Source: Owenia fusiformis
Lineage: Eukaryota > Annelida > Polychaeta > Sabellida > Oweniidae
Reading direction: 5' to 3'
DNA length: 64,000 bases
NCBI GenBank assembly: GCA_903813345.2
Contig: CAIIXF020000003.1
Location: forward strand, 20,040,931 to 20,104,930
Part shown: positions 45,530-60,100 of the stretch, piece by piece
Layout of the letters: every line of letters starts with the position of its first letter
How positions within the stretch are numbered: the first letter of the stretch is position 1
Notes under the pieces: generated by a model
Seen by the model: the letters and a program-made list of their open reading frames with translations, nothing else
Databases searched by the model: none
What the model was told of the DNA's origin: nothing
Made by a program: the position numbers and the translations under genes

Positions 45530-48047
45530 CATTTAATAAAACAAATGAAAACATGTCGTTTATTACATAAAATAAAGTTAAATAGTACAGTATGAAAGGC
45601 AGACTTTAAATTATGAACAATTCCACGTTAAAGTCTGATGATGTAAAATTGATACAAAAACAATGGCTTATAAATAATAAGTATGATTTCAACTTACACA
45701 TCAATTTTATACTTATATGTTTCTTAGTTTGAAATATTACTTTAATTTTACATAAATGATGACTAGACTTATAATTTAATATTCTATAGTTCAGTGACAT
45801 TGATATGTGTATTATTGGCATATTTTTTTTAGTTTTTCAATTCTCCCAAAGTTGCAAAACAAAAAATGGATTCCCCTAGAATATGGGGAACCCGAATCCT
45901 GTTCAAAATTATTTCAATGGCCTAAAGTGCTGCAACAGATTTTCAAATATATTAATTATACACTTCATGGCAAAACACAGTTGGCATCAGTTACAAGAAA
46001 AATCCAGAATTGTCCTCTTTTTACAGATTTGAATAAAACATCAATGCCACCTCACACATGTTCGAGATCATGATCTAATCTGAACTGTTGATAAACATAT
46101 GCATATATTTAACATGCACTGAGATAAAATACTGAATTTTGTAAAGTAATATAAAGTTCAAATATTGTGAAAATGGTTCAAATCCTCTTGATTTTTACAT
46201 AACTTCAGCATGAAGAGGAGGGAAGTCCCAGAGTTCAAAGATGACCTCAACTTCAATTGAAATGTAAATGACATAGGAGCGAACAAAAACAAAATGACAG
46301 ATTCAAAATTTTCTAAAACTGCTTTGAATGTTAATTTCTGGCATATTAACCAAAATTAAAGCTTGTTATTTCACATCAAGATAAAGACAGATGTAAGGAA
46401 TATGTTTACATTGATTAAAACATCACATCAAATTGTGGCATTCAGAAACTAGATGATGGAAATTCAGAAAAAGAGGTAATTTTTAGGTCATCTCTGGGTT
46501 TTCCCTCCTCTTTTCAGTACTGAAACAAGTTGGGAGCCTCGATGTGAAAACTGTCTATCCTAGCCAGAGGGTAGTTAATTCTACTAGCCTATGGGTTAAA
46601 GGGTAGCATTCATATGAACTTGCGATGACCAATATTACAATCTACATTAAACACATTGATGAGACATTTGAAATAATCTTAATATGAATATGTACAATAT
46701 TCAAATACCAGAAAATGCTGCTTTTGTTAGATTATCTACACATACACAATCTTGTTAGATTCTCTCTATACAAAATAGCTAGATAATGATATGTACTAAC
46801 ATATCTATTATACATTATATAGAATATACCATGGGTGCCATCAACACTATAGCACAGACATATATATATTTGCTCCATTTTTATTTGTATACACGCCATA
46901 ATCTGTACATAAATGTTGATGGAATCCTGGTATTGTAACAGAACAATAAATTAGTCGATACATTATTATAAATCATCATAACATGTAACATATAGAGAAT
47001 GGTAGCCTTGCATGATCCAGTTATGCTACATAAATTTAACATGTTTTATATACTGTACTGTATTGCTATCCATGTGTATATAGTGATTCACTCTTTTTTT
47101 ACTTATTACATTACCAATTTTTGACCAGCATTAATTTACTTATTCGTTACACTAAAATCAAGTGAATTTCACACATTCAGCTATGTAACAATCAAAAAAT
47201 TCATCACAGTTTCTTTTACATTGTGGTTAAAATTCCGGTGTAAAATTTTGAATAAAAATCATCAACATACTAAAAATAGAATTTGAATCATTTTAACATG
47301 GGATAAAAACCAAAACATGTTTAAAACTTCTAAAAACATTTTAAAATAATATTTTTTATCACTAACAACACAGATTTGTAATGATTCTGAAGATATTTTT
47401 CAAAATGGCAGGATAAATACAATAGATTTCGATAACAGCAGTATATTATGAGAGTTCACAGTCAAGAGACAGTTCAGAATTAAATGCATAGCATGGAAGT
47501 GAATACTCAGCATTGATGAATTTAAGGCCTTATTTGGGCATACATAGTCTGGTACAATACATTTTTAGTTTAAATATTAGCTTTTCATGTTATTTCAGAA
47601 AGAACATAGTCTAGCTATGATATACAAGAGGGCTACAATATATGCCCAACATATATACACCCAATGCTCATATACAGCTAATAAACTTTATTTAGGCCAA
47701 GAATATGAATTTACGGTTCTCATAGCCCTCTTGGCCATTTGTTTTGTGAGAACCCTTAATAAATAAATAGGTAAGGCCTTACTGCACCATTATACATCAA
47801 CAATCAACACCCTCCAGGATTTCTTTATAACACTGCAGCATTGCATCTTTGAATTTGGCATGTTCTTTTGATATATCCCATAATGCAACAGTATTAGCAG
47901 ACGGAACAAAGTCTATTTTTGTTGTTCCCATAATGCAACACTCACAGCAGACAATCACTGCATCCAGTCTGTTTTTATTGCTTCATGTTTTGCTCCAGTT
48001 AACACAGTTTCATCAATTCAGGTGGTAAAGCTGATATTTTAGACATT
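45530..48047 (-). other. FHOD: FHOD 3'UTR and downstream region (tentative)
   Basis: No coding signal. Several AATAAA on the - strand; one near 45554-45559 could end a ~2.5-kb 3'UTR. About 47880-48000 carries a short direct duplication ('cccataatgcaacac'). Confidence 0.3.
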
Positions 48048-48118
48048 TTATCTCAGGGCTTGAGCAAGAAGGTCATGTTTTTCTTCATCAGTTAATCCAT
48101 TCTTTAATGTTCTTCTCA
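48048..48118 (-). CDS. FHOD: FHOD last exon: C-terminal half of DAD
   Basis: 71 nt, acceptor atttcag|TG, stop TAA 48050-48048; [23 protein letters not shown]. Continues the RKS of the previous exon, as in vertebrate FHOD. Confidence 0.88.
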
Positions 48119-51100
48119 CTGAAATATAAAAATGAAATATTTCAAAATGTACAACAAGAGAATATACTAACTAGACTTATAAAGACACTGGAGGTTTTCA
48201 AGTGTTTGATCCATTCTTTAGATGTAATTATAGGAGAAGAATAGCAATACATGTATGTCTATGGATTACCCAACTGCAAAATGAATTCAATTTTTTAGAT
48301 CAGAAATGTGTAGGTATTATGTTGTTTTAATAAATGTATGAAAACCAATTTTAGAAGGATTAGTGATTCAACTGTATATTTCAAGCTTCTGATCTTCAAA
48401 TTCATGAACATTACTTCAAAGCTTAGATTAATAAGAGCAAAAAAGTGTTTCAGTTAATAGAAATGTGACTTTATGATTACTGAAACAATCAATACAAGCA
48501 GTATAATGTTAAACTCTTAAACATAACATGTGGATGACATCAACACAAGTCACTGACTTCAGTGACTATACATCATTTTAGTGTAATGCATTTATATTAT
48601 GAATACAGACTATACATGTAAATTGGTTTAATATAGCAGCTGCTGTTTATAGATGAATTTAAAGTGTTAGGATGAAAGATATGATGAACATTTCCATAAA
48701 TGTTGAAAAACTGTTTATGTACATGCACGTTTATGTAAAGCATTTACAAATTGACATTCATGGCATTCATGCAGTTTTTTGGCATTCATTTAATTACCTA
48801 GATGTATTTACAATCATACTTATGTAGAAAATGTTGATCGATCTAAAAGAAGGAATTATAACATGACATGGTTTTCATTTTCAATTCATTCACCATCATT
48901 TTTCAGAAGCAAAAGTTAACATCAAAATGCATTATAAATATAAGTTACATAGTTTTGCCTTAAAAATGCAACAATGTTCAAGGAGACTCAATAATAGGAA
49001 TTATTTAAAATTTGCAAGCAGCTTACGAGACTTCCTATTCTGGTCACGAGCTCGCCTCCTACGTTCTCGTGGGGCTCTACCAGATGGCGTAGTTGTAGCT
49101 GTTTTAAGACATGCCTCTAACATCTCATCATCTTGAGTGTCATAGACAGATTCTGAGTCGGTCCCACCTTGGCTGTGTCTGTTGCTTCTTCTAGGCACTG
49201 TCAGGTTGTCTGGAGCGAAAGGGGTCATGAATTATGAATTAATCTAAATATTCAGTATTCTGTTGAAATTTTTAGCATGCAAAATGTTATATATCATTTG
49301 ATAGGGAAGTTAACAAAATGCAATTACAAGGCTTGAGTAAAAGTCATTGATTTACCAATTTGCTGTATATGTATTATGTAGAGGAATCAGGGTGAGGATT
49401 GGCCCCATAAAATTGAAAGTACATCAGATGGTTGGATACAGTACAGTGAAAAGAAACGATACACAGATGAATGCAAAGATCACTTTAATGGGCAACTGTC
49501 TACGCTCACTGTAACAATGAAGGACCCACGGTCCTGTGCTCACACAGTTTGGAACCTTCAGAGGAATTTATATCCTGACTTTCAAACAAAAATATTGATT
49601 TGGATTTGTAGTCTCGAACTTTGAGAAACTTAGATAGCATAGTTGTGTGACCTAGTTTGATGACCTTTGACCTTGAAAATGTTACTTATTCAGAGCTCAG
49701 TAAGGTCTTTTGTGATTAAGCTGACCAAAATTTACATCCAAAAATCAATTTGAAAAATCAACTTTTTTGACCTTTCGAAGGTCACTGAAGGTCAAATCCT
49801 AAAACTAATGTCAGATTTGAAGTCCTGGCAACTTTAAGATGATTTTCAAAAAAAAATTTGGTCAAATTGAAGCAAGTTGAAAAATAACTTATTTTTACTG
49901 TTTTTTGACGTCAAATATCTCAAAAACAGTAAAAATTTGACGCTGACATATATTGAGAAATATGTAGGGAATGCTTAAATCTATTAATGATGTAATTTAT
50001 TGCAGGAAATGATCAAGTAGAAGGCAAACTTTAAGAATCTTGTCAATCACAAAACCTGCCATTGACTTTATACATGAGAAAGTTTCCTGAAAATGACTAA
50101 GTCCTACTTTTTTTCAAATTTTATAGAGTAAACACCAAAAACCGTAATTCCAAGAGCTTTGAAATCTTTAGAAGACATAAGTTACATATACACCAACTAC
50201 TTAAAGTTATTTGAAAGTTCTACTTTAACAAAGTGTTTAGTATTTACAGAAAATTTGACTTTTTGACGTCAAAATCCGCAATTTCTCGGAAACCGGGCGA
50301 ACTTGGGAAATGGCGATGATAGGTCAAATAGGCATTATGGATATGCATAAAATGAATGTGGATATGAATCAATCCGAATAGCAGTTTTAATTTGTGCGGC
50401 CAATGTTGACGGACGGACCACAAATGGACGGACGGACGGACCAACGGACGGACGGACGGACCAACGGACGGACAGACGCCTGGTCAATCCCATAAAATCA
50501 CTGTGTGAGCCAAAAACTCATACATACCCACAGAGCCCATAGACATTCTTTTTCTTGTCCTTGCCCCTGGCAAACTGTTAGTGTTCTCCTTCTCATTCTC
50601 ACTCCCAGTATGGCCATTTGTTAACACTTTCTTAAGCATATCATCTTCCTTTGGTTTGGCAAATTTTCCAGTCTAAAAATCATAATAAGATGGGTTAAAA
50701 TGGGTTTAGTTTATCAGTCACAATTAAGTTCACCTAAGTATTACTGCCATTAATTAAGTCAATGTTAATTTTTTCTTAAATAATAGTTCTTAACTAATGA
50801 TGATTTTAAGCTAAAATAAAATCTGATATGTGAGTTTGGCCAGCATTTCAATCACTTTAAATTGTTTATTGCGTTTTTTGTCATTGATGTTATTTAAGCA
50901 TTTCAATCAGTTTAAATTGTTTATAGCGTTTTTTTGTCATTGATGTTATTTAATGTCATCATTCAACCAGTTTCTAATAAAAAACACATGTACTTACATC
51001 AACTATCATTTTTCCCCTTGTTTTCCTCCTTTCCCTGTTATTCGCTTTCTTTTGCCTTTGGATCATGACTTTCTCCCGTGTTGTGCGGTATTCCAATGAG

Positions 51101-54100
51101 AACTCACTAACAACCTTGCAGAAGTAGCTGACTTTAACCTCTTTAGCCATACTTACACTGTAGCCAAGGTACAGTAGCAGCTTATTAAACCTGAAAAGGT
51201 AAACCGGGTGAAAATGAATGATCAATTTTTTGGATAAAATATTAACGCTACAAGATATATAACTAACATGATTCATCAGTCTTTTAATTGATACCAATGA
51301 ATCCAACCCATTCATCATGAGACACATCTCATTTATCAATTCATTATTCCTTTCAAATATTGTTATTTCAACAAGTGCTTAAGTTCAGCATTTCAACAAG
51401 TGCTTAAGTTCAGCATTTCAACAAGTGCTTAAATTCAGCATTTCAACAAGTGCTTAAATTCAGCATTTCAACAAGTGCTAAAGTTCAGCATTGTTACTCC
51501 TAATTTACCTCTTAATAACCACCAATTACCCTACTCACCTATTAAGAACTCTTTTATGTACAATTTTTAAGACAATAATCCTTTCAGCACAGTCAGACAA
51601 GAACTCCGATAGCCTGTAAAAAGATTAAAATTAATATTTACATTTTGTTTAAATTCTTTTATTTCTATCACTGCACTTAACGTAAGCTAAGATGCAACAT
51701 TATCCAATATGTGAAAAACCATGATTAAGATGACGAGTCAAACCACAAAGAAGTCATTTTTTATTAATTCTAAGGTACAGTACAGTTTATCTTTATCTTT
51801 TCAATGCCCATTTAGGCACTACATCTTTCATTAGTTGAATCATCTCTGAAAAACATAGCTTTTCAATATATCATACAGGCACTAAAAATCCACGATGGGG
51901 AATGCTTAACAGAGAATGTTTAATGTTATTGCAGAGGCCACTTACTTGGTCTTCATTGGAGAATTGCTGTCATGTTTGGCAATCGTGCGCAGATTGTCCC
52001 AGGATGTTTTGCAGTCGGACTCCATGTTGCCGAGTTTCAAGCTCAATTCATCCCAGTCAACCTAGAATTGTTTGATTTTCGATCATTTTTATTTGTCATT
52101 ATAATTACTCAATCAAACACAATATGGAATACCTAGATTTGTGAGGTACTGGTCTCCCTCTTATTAGAACATTTAGAATGAATCTAGTCAGGAACATTTT
52201 TTCAAGTTATCAATTGTATTCTAACATTTACTGTATTGTTGTTCAAAGTGTCTTTCCTACACATACGCAAACTTATTTCAGCCATTCTGACTTTGTATCT
52301 ATAATGCTGAGGATAATATGCCTTGTATATGATTCAATTGATAGAAACAAGAAACTCTAAGGTGTAATATATTGCATGACACAAGTAACAAGGCATTAAC
52401 TTGCAAAATGTCACCACCAGCCATTTGTTACAGATACCAATGGCCAAACACCATCCACAAAATATTTCATTAATTCTGGTGGTAACATAGTAATAATAAT
52501 GAAAGCCTTAACATGCATCAGACAACCTACCTTTGCACATCTAGCTATTGCACCAATTTCTGAGTAGAGATCTGTACTATCTGGGAACTGTTCCATAACT
52601 GTGCCACATAGATGGTGTAACAATGAATGCTTATGGACTGTGTCTTTAACCTCTGGTACCCTGGCAAGATACTCTAGGTTGAAGCCCTTCACCTATACAG
52701 TTCAACAAACAAGGAAAATTAAGATAGGTTTTTAACTTTCATCGAAAGTAGCTGTCACATTAGCTCACTGTTCGCCTCCATGTGGCTTTGGGTATTTTTT
52801 TTATTTAATCAATTAATTTTTGTATTAAGTGTGATGGTGGTTATCTTGTTTGTTTTTATTACTATTTTTTTGCCCATTGTGTATCCATGCCATGGCCCAC
52901 CATCTGCCCCAAAGTATTCACACGGTGGTGAACAGTGAGCCATAACCAGAGGACTTGAAAAACTTGTTGCCTAATTTCTGGCAAGTATGTTCTTAAACTA
53001 AGTGATTAATCCTGTAAACAGGACATTGCAATGTCTTCATTATGTAAATCATGAAACTGAAATAAACTGTGAACAAATTCATTGATGTAAACATGCTCTG
53101 CTACTCTCTGCAAGTAGAATTCGAACAAGCTCAGGGACAAGTGGACGAGGTGTGTTTCAAAAGTCATTTGGGCATTGTCATCCTAATAAGGCTTAAGGGA
53201 ATTAAGAACTATAAAAGGAGGGTTAACAAATATTTTTTGTAAACAAAAACTACCGGAATGTCTTACCTGGTGGCCGTTTAGGATGCTCCCAATGGCAAGT
53301 AATGTGGCAAGAATATTTTTGAATGTACGGTTGGCCTTCAGATCATCAATGGCCTGTTTCAGATCCATCAAGGGTTCTGCTACCTCCTAGAAAATCCAAT
53401 AATTATTCATCTATTAATTAAATGCCTGTTTCAGATCCATCAACGGTTCTGCTACCTCCTAGAAATTGCAATAATTATTCAGTTATAAATTAAATCATGA
53501 ACTCTTGTTAATTATAGAAATTATTAACTTTCATGTTTCCATTAATGACCCCCTAAATGCAACTAAGTCAGCGAAAATATGAGCTGAATGATACGCTGAC
53601 GTATTCAAACTTTCTTTTAATTTCAGTCGAGAAAAGACGAAAAAATAAAATATCTTTCATTTTGAGTGATAGTTCTATAAAATAAAGATTTGAATCAAGG
53701 TCTATATACTCATCACAATGTACACTTGTATTTGTGGATCTAAAATCAACACATGTGGAGTGAAACCTGTAAAGTGGAAGACCTCTAGTAGTGGAACACC
53801 TCTGTTAGAAGAACATTTTTCAGAGTCACAAGAACAACGACTTAATGTTGAGTGAACCTCCCAAGTGGAACTTTTTAGAGGTACCAAAGGTGTTCATCTT
53901 TTCATTAAAAAGAATTAATATTAACAAACAGAATCTTTACCTCTTCTGCGGAGTCGTAATCCAGTTTAAATGCCCAGAGCTCCAGGCGGGACTTTAGTTC
54001 ACTGACAGATGAGAGGGTGAGAAGGAACTGTTCAGCAGTACCAAGGGGCAGGTCAGGATTTGCCATTTGGGCTTCAAGGATCTTTGTTTTCTCCTCATCC

Positions 54101-57100
54101 GTAGGGATCATGGTACTCAAGATTTTCTGAAAATATAACATATTTTAGTGAACTATTGCCAATAGGCTGTCAAGCATGCATGGAAAAAATCACATTTCCC
54201 TCATATATGCTGGTGAATATAAGTTCAACATTTACAATCTTGAGTTCTTTCATAAGGTCAGTAACTTTGAATGATCTTTCCAATGGTATATCACACTAGG
54301 TACCATCTACTAAGATTTCAGCTGTTGCATATTTGACACCCTGTATAATATAGCATGACTAATTTTACCACATATTTCACTGAGAAGATTCATAATTTCT
54401 TACATCAATGCCTTCTCTGTTCATGATGGCGCTGTCCATTTTCAAGATGGCCGTCTTGATTGTCCTGGGAGGGGGAAGGACGGTCATTCCAATATTTATG
54501 GCGTTGGAACGTTTTGGATCCAACACAATATTTTCCTTTTTCCCTGAAGTATCTCCCTTCTATAATTAAATTTAAAAAAAACTATTACTCAAATTGTGAC
54601 TTTATAAAATGTCAAATTAGTATATTTTCTATCTTTAAGCGGCCACATGGTTTGATTTAATTACCCTAATAATTGTGTACTTAAGCTTTTGATGCAAAGC
54701 ATTATTATATAGCAGTATCAAAATAACACGACTTTACATAAATAAATTAACTTAATACTATTTAATGTTAATTTTACATTGAAATAAATAAATGAATTGT
54801 GCAGCAGCATGCAATTTAAAGGTTTTTGTAATGGGTCATGAAAAAGTCTCTTAAATAAGAAAGATGAAATTGTTGCCCATAAAGTGATCCCTGTGTTTCT
54901 AAACTGTACAAGGGCCAATCAAGTGGTGATAGAATATGGCTTTTATAGGTGAATAAAGTCTTCACAATATGTATGACTATGTAAATGATGCTCAGAAAGT
55001 GAATTCAAAATAGTGAAAATCTGAATATAATGAAACTGTAATATCCTATTGTTCCAGTGCTGGTAAAAAATAGAATTGTGATATCAACCAAGTGTTGCAT
55101 GTGAATTAGAATTGCAATGCCTGAAGTGATCAAAACACCCAGTGAAGCGGAGACTATAAGGGATAAAATCTGAAGAGAATAATTCAGGAAAACTGGCAAG
55201 AAATGCAAAGCAGACTGGGAGAAGAGGAAAGTGTATTACCACATCACTCTGCAGAAAGAATAAAGAATAATTTGGATGAAAGAACAATGCTCAGATTATT
55301 TATGATAAAGAGAGAAAAGGATAAGCAGAGAGTTTTAACTTTAAAGCAAGAACTGGTCTATTTCACTCTAAATACTGTTGCCACGCAATGGTGCTCACAA
55401 AATATACACATTACTCATTCGTTACTTGAAGCTTTTAAAAAAGCAATATGTATATTTTAGGAATGCTAACACTACCACTAAAGCTTAATATAATAAAAGT
55501 GTGTTGAAGAGAAATGCAGTTTTCAGAGACTAACGCAGCGATTATAGAAGAAGCAAAAATATCATCAAAATCTGTGTTTATGGTATAACAAGGCATTAGT
55601 ATGAACTTATATGGGCATATTTGCATGATCTTGTTCAGCCTGCCATATATGGACACAAACACAATATTCTGTAGATCATATAAAACTGATGACATCGTGA
55701 TGTCAGACTGATGACATTGTGATGTCAGTTCTCTTACCTCCTATTGACCATGCAATAAATAAATCAAAGAAAAAAATATTAAGTCATGCCTTGTTATAAA
55801 TCATATATTACATTTCAGGTTATTAATTATACATATGGTACATATAACAGTTCATATCTGACATTATTCGGATGTACAATAACATATAAAGCCATGGATT
55901 TCTTATCTTTTTCCTGTGTATTATATAAACATTATTACAATTAAATCTACATTTGTTATGGAATAAATATGATCTGAAATAAGATTAAAATCTGAAGTTT
56001 ATCAGTTTATATAATTTGTGATGAAAATTAAATAAACATACCTTTGTCTTGAGTTCTACATTCCTTGTTTCGAAGAGATGTTCTAGTTTTTCTTTGTCAA
56101 GGGTCACTTTGCTCAACCTATCCCAGATAGAATCCTTCACAACAGGGTTAGGAGTATTGTTTTGTAACTCCCGCCAATGAAGGCGGACTGTCTTTGATTT
56201 CCTCTGGAGAGAGTCTGTATTTCCAGGGGGAGGGGGTGGGGGAGCACCGAAGGGTGGGGGCGGTGGTGGTGGCCCTCCAAGTGAAGGTGGAGGAGGTATC
56301 ATTCCTGGAAGACCAAACCCAGGAGGAGGTGGAGGTATGCCACCACCAGGAGGGGGAGGGATTCCTCCCTGTCCAGCAGGTATGGGGGGATTCAATACAT
56401 CAAGATCCCCATCATTTTGTAAGTCTGTGAAATCAAGTCCATGAATTTTCAAAGGACGGCAAGTTGTACGACGTAGCATGTCCCATTGGACTTCACTTTC
56501 AGTTTTTTGTTTGCCCTGCACTTCTGATGGATCAACTGTGGCTAAGGGCTTAGATATCAAACCATCCTTGGCTCTTCCAATAAGCCCGCTTAGATCACCA
56601 GTGGGAGACTTGGCACTACCAGGATCAATGCCATTCTGGGAACCGATCATACCTGCAACTGATTGCACCGTGCCTTGGTTGTTCAGATCATCTGGGCCAC
56701 CAGGCATTAAAGTATCACCGCCACGTTGTAGATTTTCTATCCTAGAACTAAGACTGTCGCCATCCATGCTAAAGCCCTTGTTCAGTTCTGTAAGCTGTTG
56801 TTCTGCCGCTTGCTGTGCCTCCTTGTTCTTCATACTGGAGATCTTATACAACATCCAGCGTTTATTGTTGGAGATTCCCGCGGGAATGGATGGCTGGTCG
56901 AGACTAGTTGGGCTCAATGGAGCGTTATCAAGTTGTTGATTAAGAGATTCATTTCGACGATTATTATGAGACTCAATGTCATTATAGTTCTGTTGGTCAT
57001 GTGACTGGTCATGTGACTCACCCGTACTGAGATAGCCAGATTCGCTAGAATTTTGGTACTTGTGATTGGGGATAAGTTCTTGTTCACCGTCCTCTAATGC

Positions 57101-60100
57101 TGATGAACGTCTAAACTGCTTCCTCATTGGTCGAACAGTGTCATCTGAAAACACACCTTTTATATAATATTCTCATATACCGTTGGTACATATTTTTCAA
57201 ACGTTCTGAGTTATACAATAAGAAGCAAGATTTTATCATAGTTTGAAAACATGTGTACTTGAAAAATCACCCTCTCTGATATTTAACAAAACATTGTGGT
57301 TAAGTTAGTATGATTTTCAAAACCCGAAAAACATTGTGTACACCCGACATTAATAATGGTAAAATGGTCAAGCTTTTATGAATGGTAGGAACTGGTACAC
57401 TGGTTAGTTAAACACATGTCACATGCATTATTATTACACCATGCATTATATCCCAGCACTTGTAAATATGGATCTTCACTTGATGCCAAAATTTGGCTGG
57501 ACTGGATTATATTTTTTGTACATACCTAGGTCTCTGTTTTCCATATCACTTAGTGAACCTACAGAGGGATTTTTGACACTGCTATCTTGTAGTGTAGTTA
57601 AACTACTGCATGATGCTGAAGACAACGTACTTAGAGTACTCGTTGTACTAGCTAGAGATATGTTATCACCCTCAGTGGTGGGTAACTTTGTTTTTTCAAT
57701 GGAAGTCCTCGTTGTATTTGTATCTTTATTACTAAATACTTCATCGTTTTCTAATGTTGAACTTGTTGTATCTGTGCCACTTTCTGATACATTTGTCCTC
57801 TCCTCTAATTTTGAAGAGTCAATATTATTATCTGTCTCCTTTTCTAAAGAGCTCTGTACTGTGGCTTGAGACTCCTGTGGCTCCCTCATTGGGGAGTTAT
57901 AAGTTCTATTGACTTCTAAATCTGGACTTTTCCATTCTTTTCCCTCCTCCCTCTTTGATATAGCTTCTCTTAATTCTTTGGTCAGCTGGGATTGTTCCTT
58001 TGTAAGAGAGCGCTGTCTCTCACGACGTTCACGTCTCCTTCGATCTCTTGGTACAACTGAAGTCAAAGCAAAGACATGCAAAAATCACACTTCATGCGGT
58101 TAGAGCCTGTGCACACTAAAACTGTGCTTGGGATACTTATCAAAAGCTGGTGTCACACTGACGAGTTAGTAGGAACTAGATGCTAAAATGAAACATCCTA
58201 AAATTATGAATACACCCTATTGTACACTGGATAATGTTTTCTCCCTTATGAGGTTTTAATGAATTTTCTCATTTTGTATGATACAAAGCCTTATCAAAGT
58301 TGAGGATTTTTTACAATGTGCTAAAGATTGGAGTGATGTCTTGTTTACTACAGAAGGGGCATAAGCTGGAAGTAACTATTCTAGCCCAACTGCATCTTCT
58401 GTTTAAAATATCAGAAATCAGTTTCAAAACTTGGGAAAATGATGTAACACCAGCTTGTTAAGTATTGATACCCTTGAGATATATACTACATAGACTGTTT
58501 GTTTTGAAAAGTCTCGAACTGATGGGATCGCTATCAATGCCAACATACTACAAACATATAGTGGGTATACAAATGATGGACCAGTATTTGAGAATAATTA
58601 CTTCATCAAAAACATATTTAATTGAATTGTGATGATGAAAGTGTGGTTTATAGTCTTTCATCAATTCATAAAATTCCCTTTGTCTATTGTGGTAAAGTGC
58701 AGGAATGGGGGAAGACGAATTGGGTAGTCGGGCAGACTGGATGCAAGAAAAACATGATTTCACTTCTATAATATCTCTTGATTTGCTGATTAATGAAGAA
58801 AATCTTGTATAACTCTATGGTAAGAATTGGGCCATGTTCAACAAATCTTCAACTTTTTCAAAGGACCATATCAAAAACTAAAACGTATTCACATTGCTTA
58901 GCTATAAATCAAGTAATCATGACTGCATGGGTATAACTAGATGCCCATACTTTGATATAACATCTAGACAAAACCCGAAGTAAAACACATAAATGAATGT
59001 CAGGCAAAAATAATCTTTCCAAATAGGGATCATTCCAAAAATGAAAATATGTTATGTGACTCAATGCAAATGTAATCAACAAAATATTGAACAATATGCA
59101 AACAAGGAGATGATGAAAAAAATGAAATCATACAATCAAGTAGCCGCCTAAAGCTTAATCAACTGTAAAACTGGGTACCTTGTCTACGAATTATTTAGAA
59201 AATCAGAAAAGTATCAACTGTTGAACTTGGTAATCTCTGTCATATGTAAAGATTTAAAAAATCCAGCAAGTGGTTTTCCTGTAATGGCGATGACGATAAA
59301 TATGATAAAAGTGTTGTTTTATCACTTGGCAGTAACTCTTGAGTGGGTGTAGATGCTCCATGAAATGCAATCAAATATGCATTATTATAATATAAAAAAC
59401 AAGTTAAATGCAATAAATAATAACAATAATAACAAGTCATGAAGCAAAAAGTGAACAAACATGCTTAACAAATCAAGAGGAACAAACCAATAGCACCAAC
59501 ACAACTTCTCAACCAATCAAATGAGGGCTAGGTTTGATGGGATATTTCCTCTTCTATGCTTATCACTTACATGAACTTTGCTTTACAGGTTCAGGGGATG
59601 ATTCTACTTCTTCGTCATTCACTGGAGGGCGCCATATTCTCCTTGGAGTGTCACTTGACTGTCCACCATCCATCTTACTTTCAGGCTCCTAAATTGTCAA
59701 TGAAAATCTACTATTAAGCATACATTGACAGAACATCAGTCAATCAAGCTCATAATATTCATAAAAATATGACTATAAATCAAAGTTATTAGTGTGGAAA
59801 ACTTTCACTGAATTTTAATATGCTATTCAAAAGATGAAACGTAAGTTATTAGAGGTTTAATATGCATATCTCTTAAAAATATCACAAAAGATTAGCAAGA
59901 TTTTAAGGCTATGTGGAAACTCCTCTATTGAATTTGTCCAATATAAATGATTGTTTCTTATTCTTATATTTGGTACATAGCATATAGTGTAGGGATATCA
60001 TTTTCACTAACCGTATGCTGATTAGCCCAGGGTGGAGGTGTTTTGTCTTCATTTTCATCCTGTCTTTGTCTGCGTCGTCTACGACCACTATCTTCAAGCT

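Noticed and set aside
49001-49026. RKLLANFK as the true FHOD C-terminus
   Set aside because: A good donor (TCTC|gtaagc) and an in-phase last exon restoring the conserved RKSLRRTLK exist.
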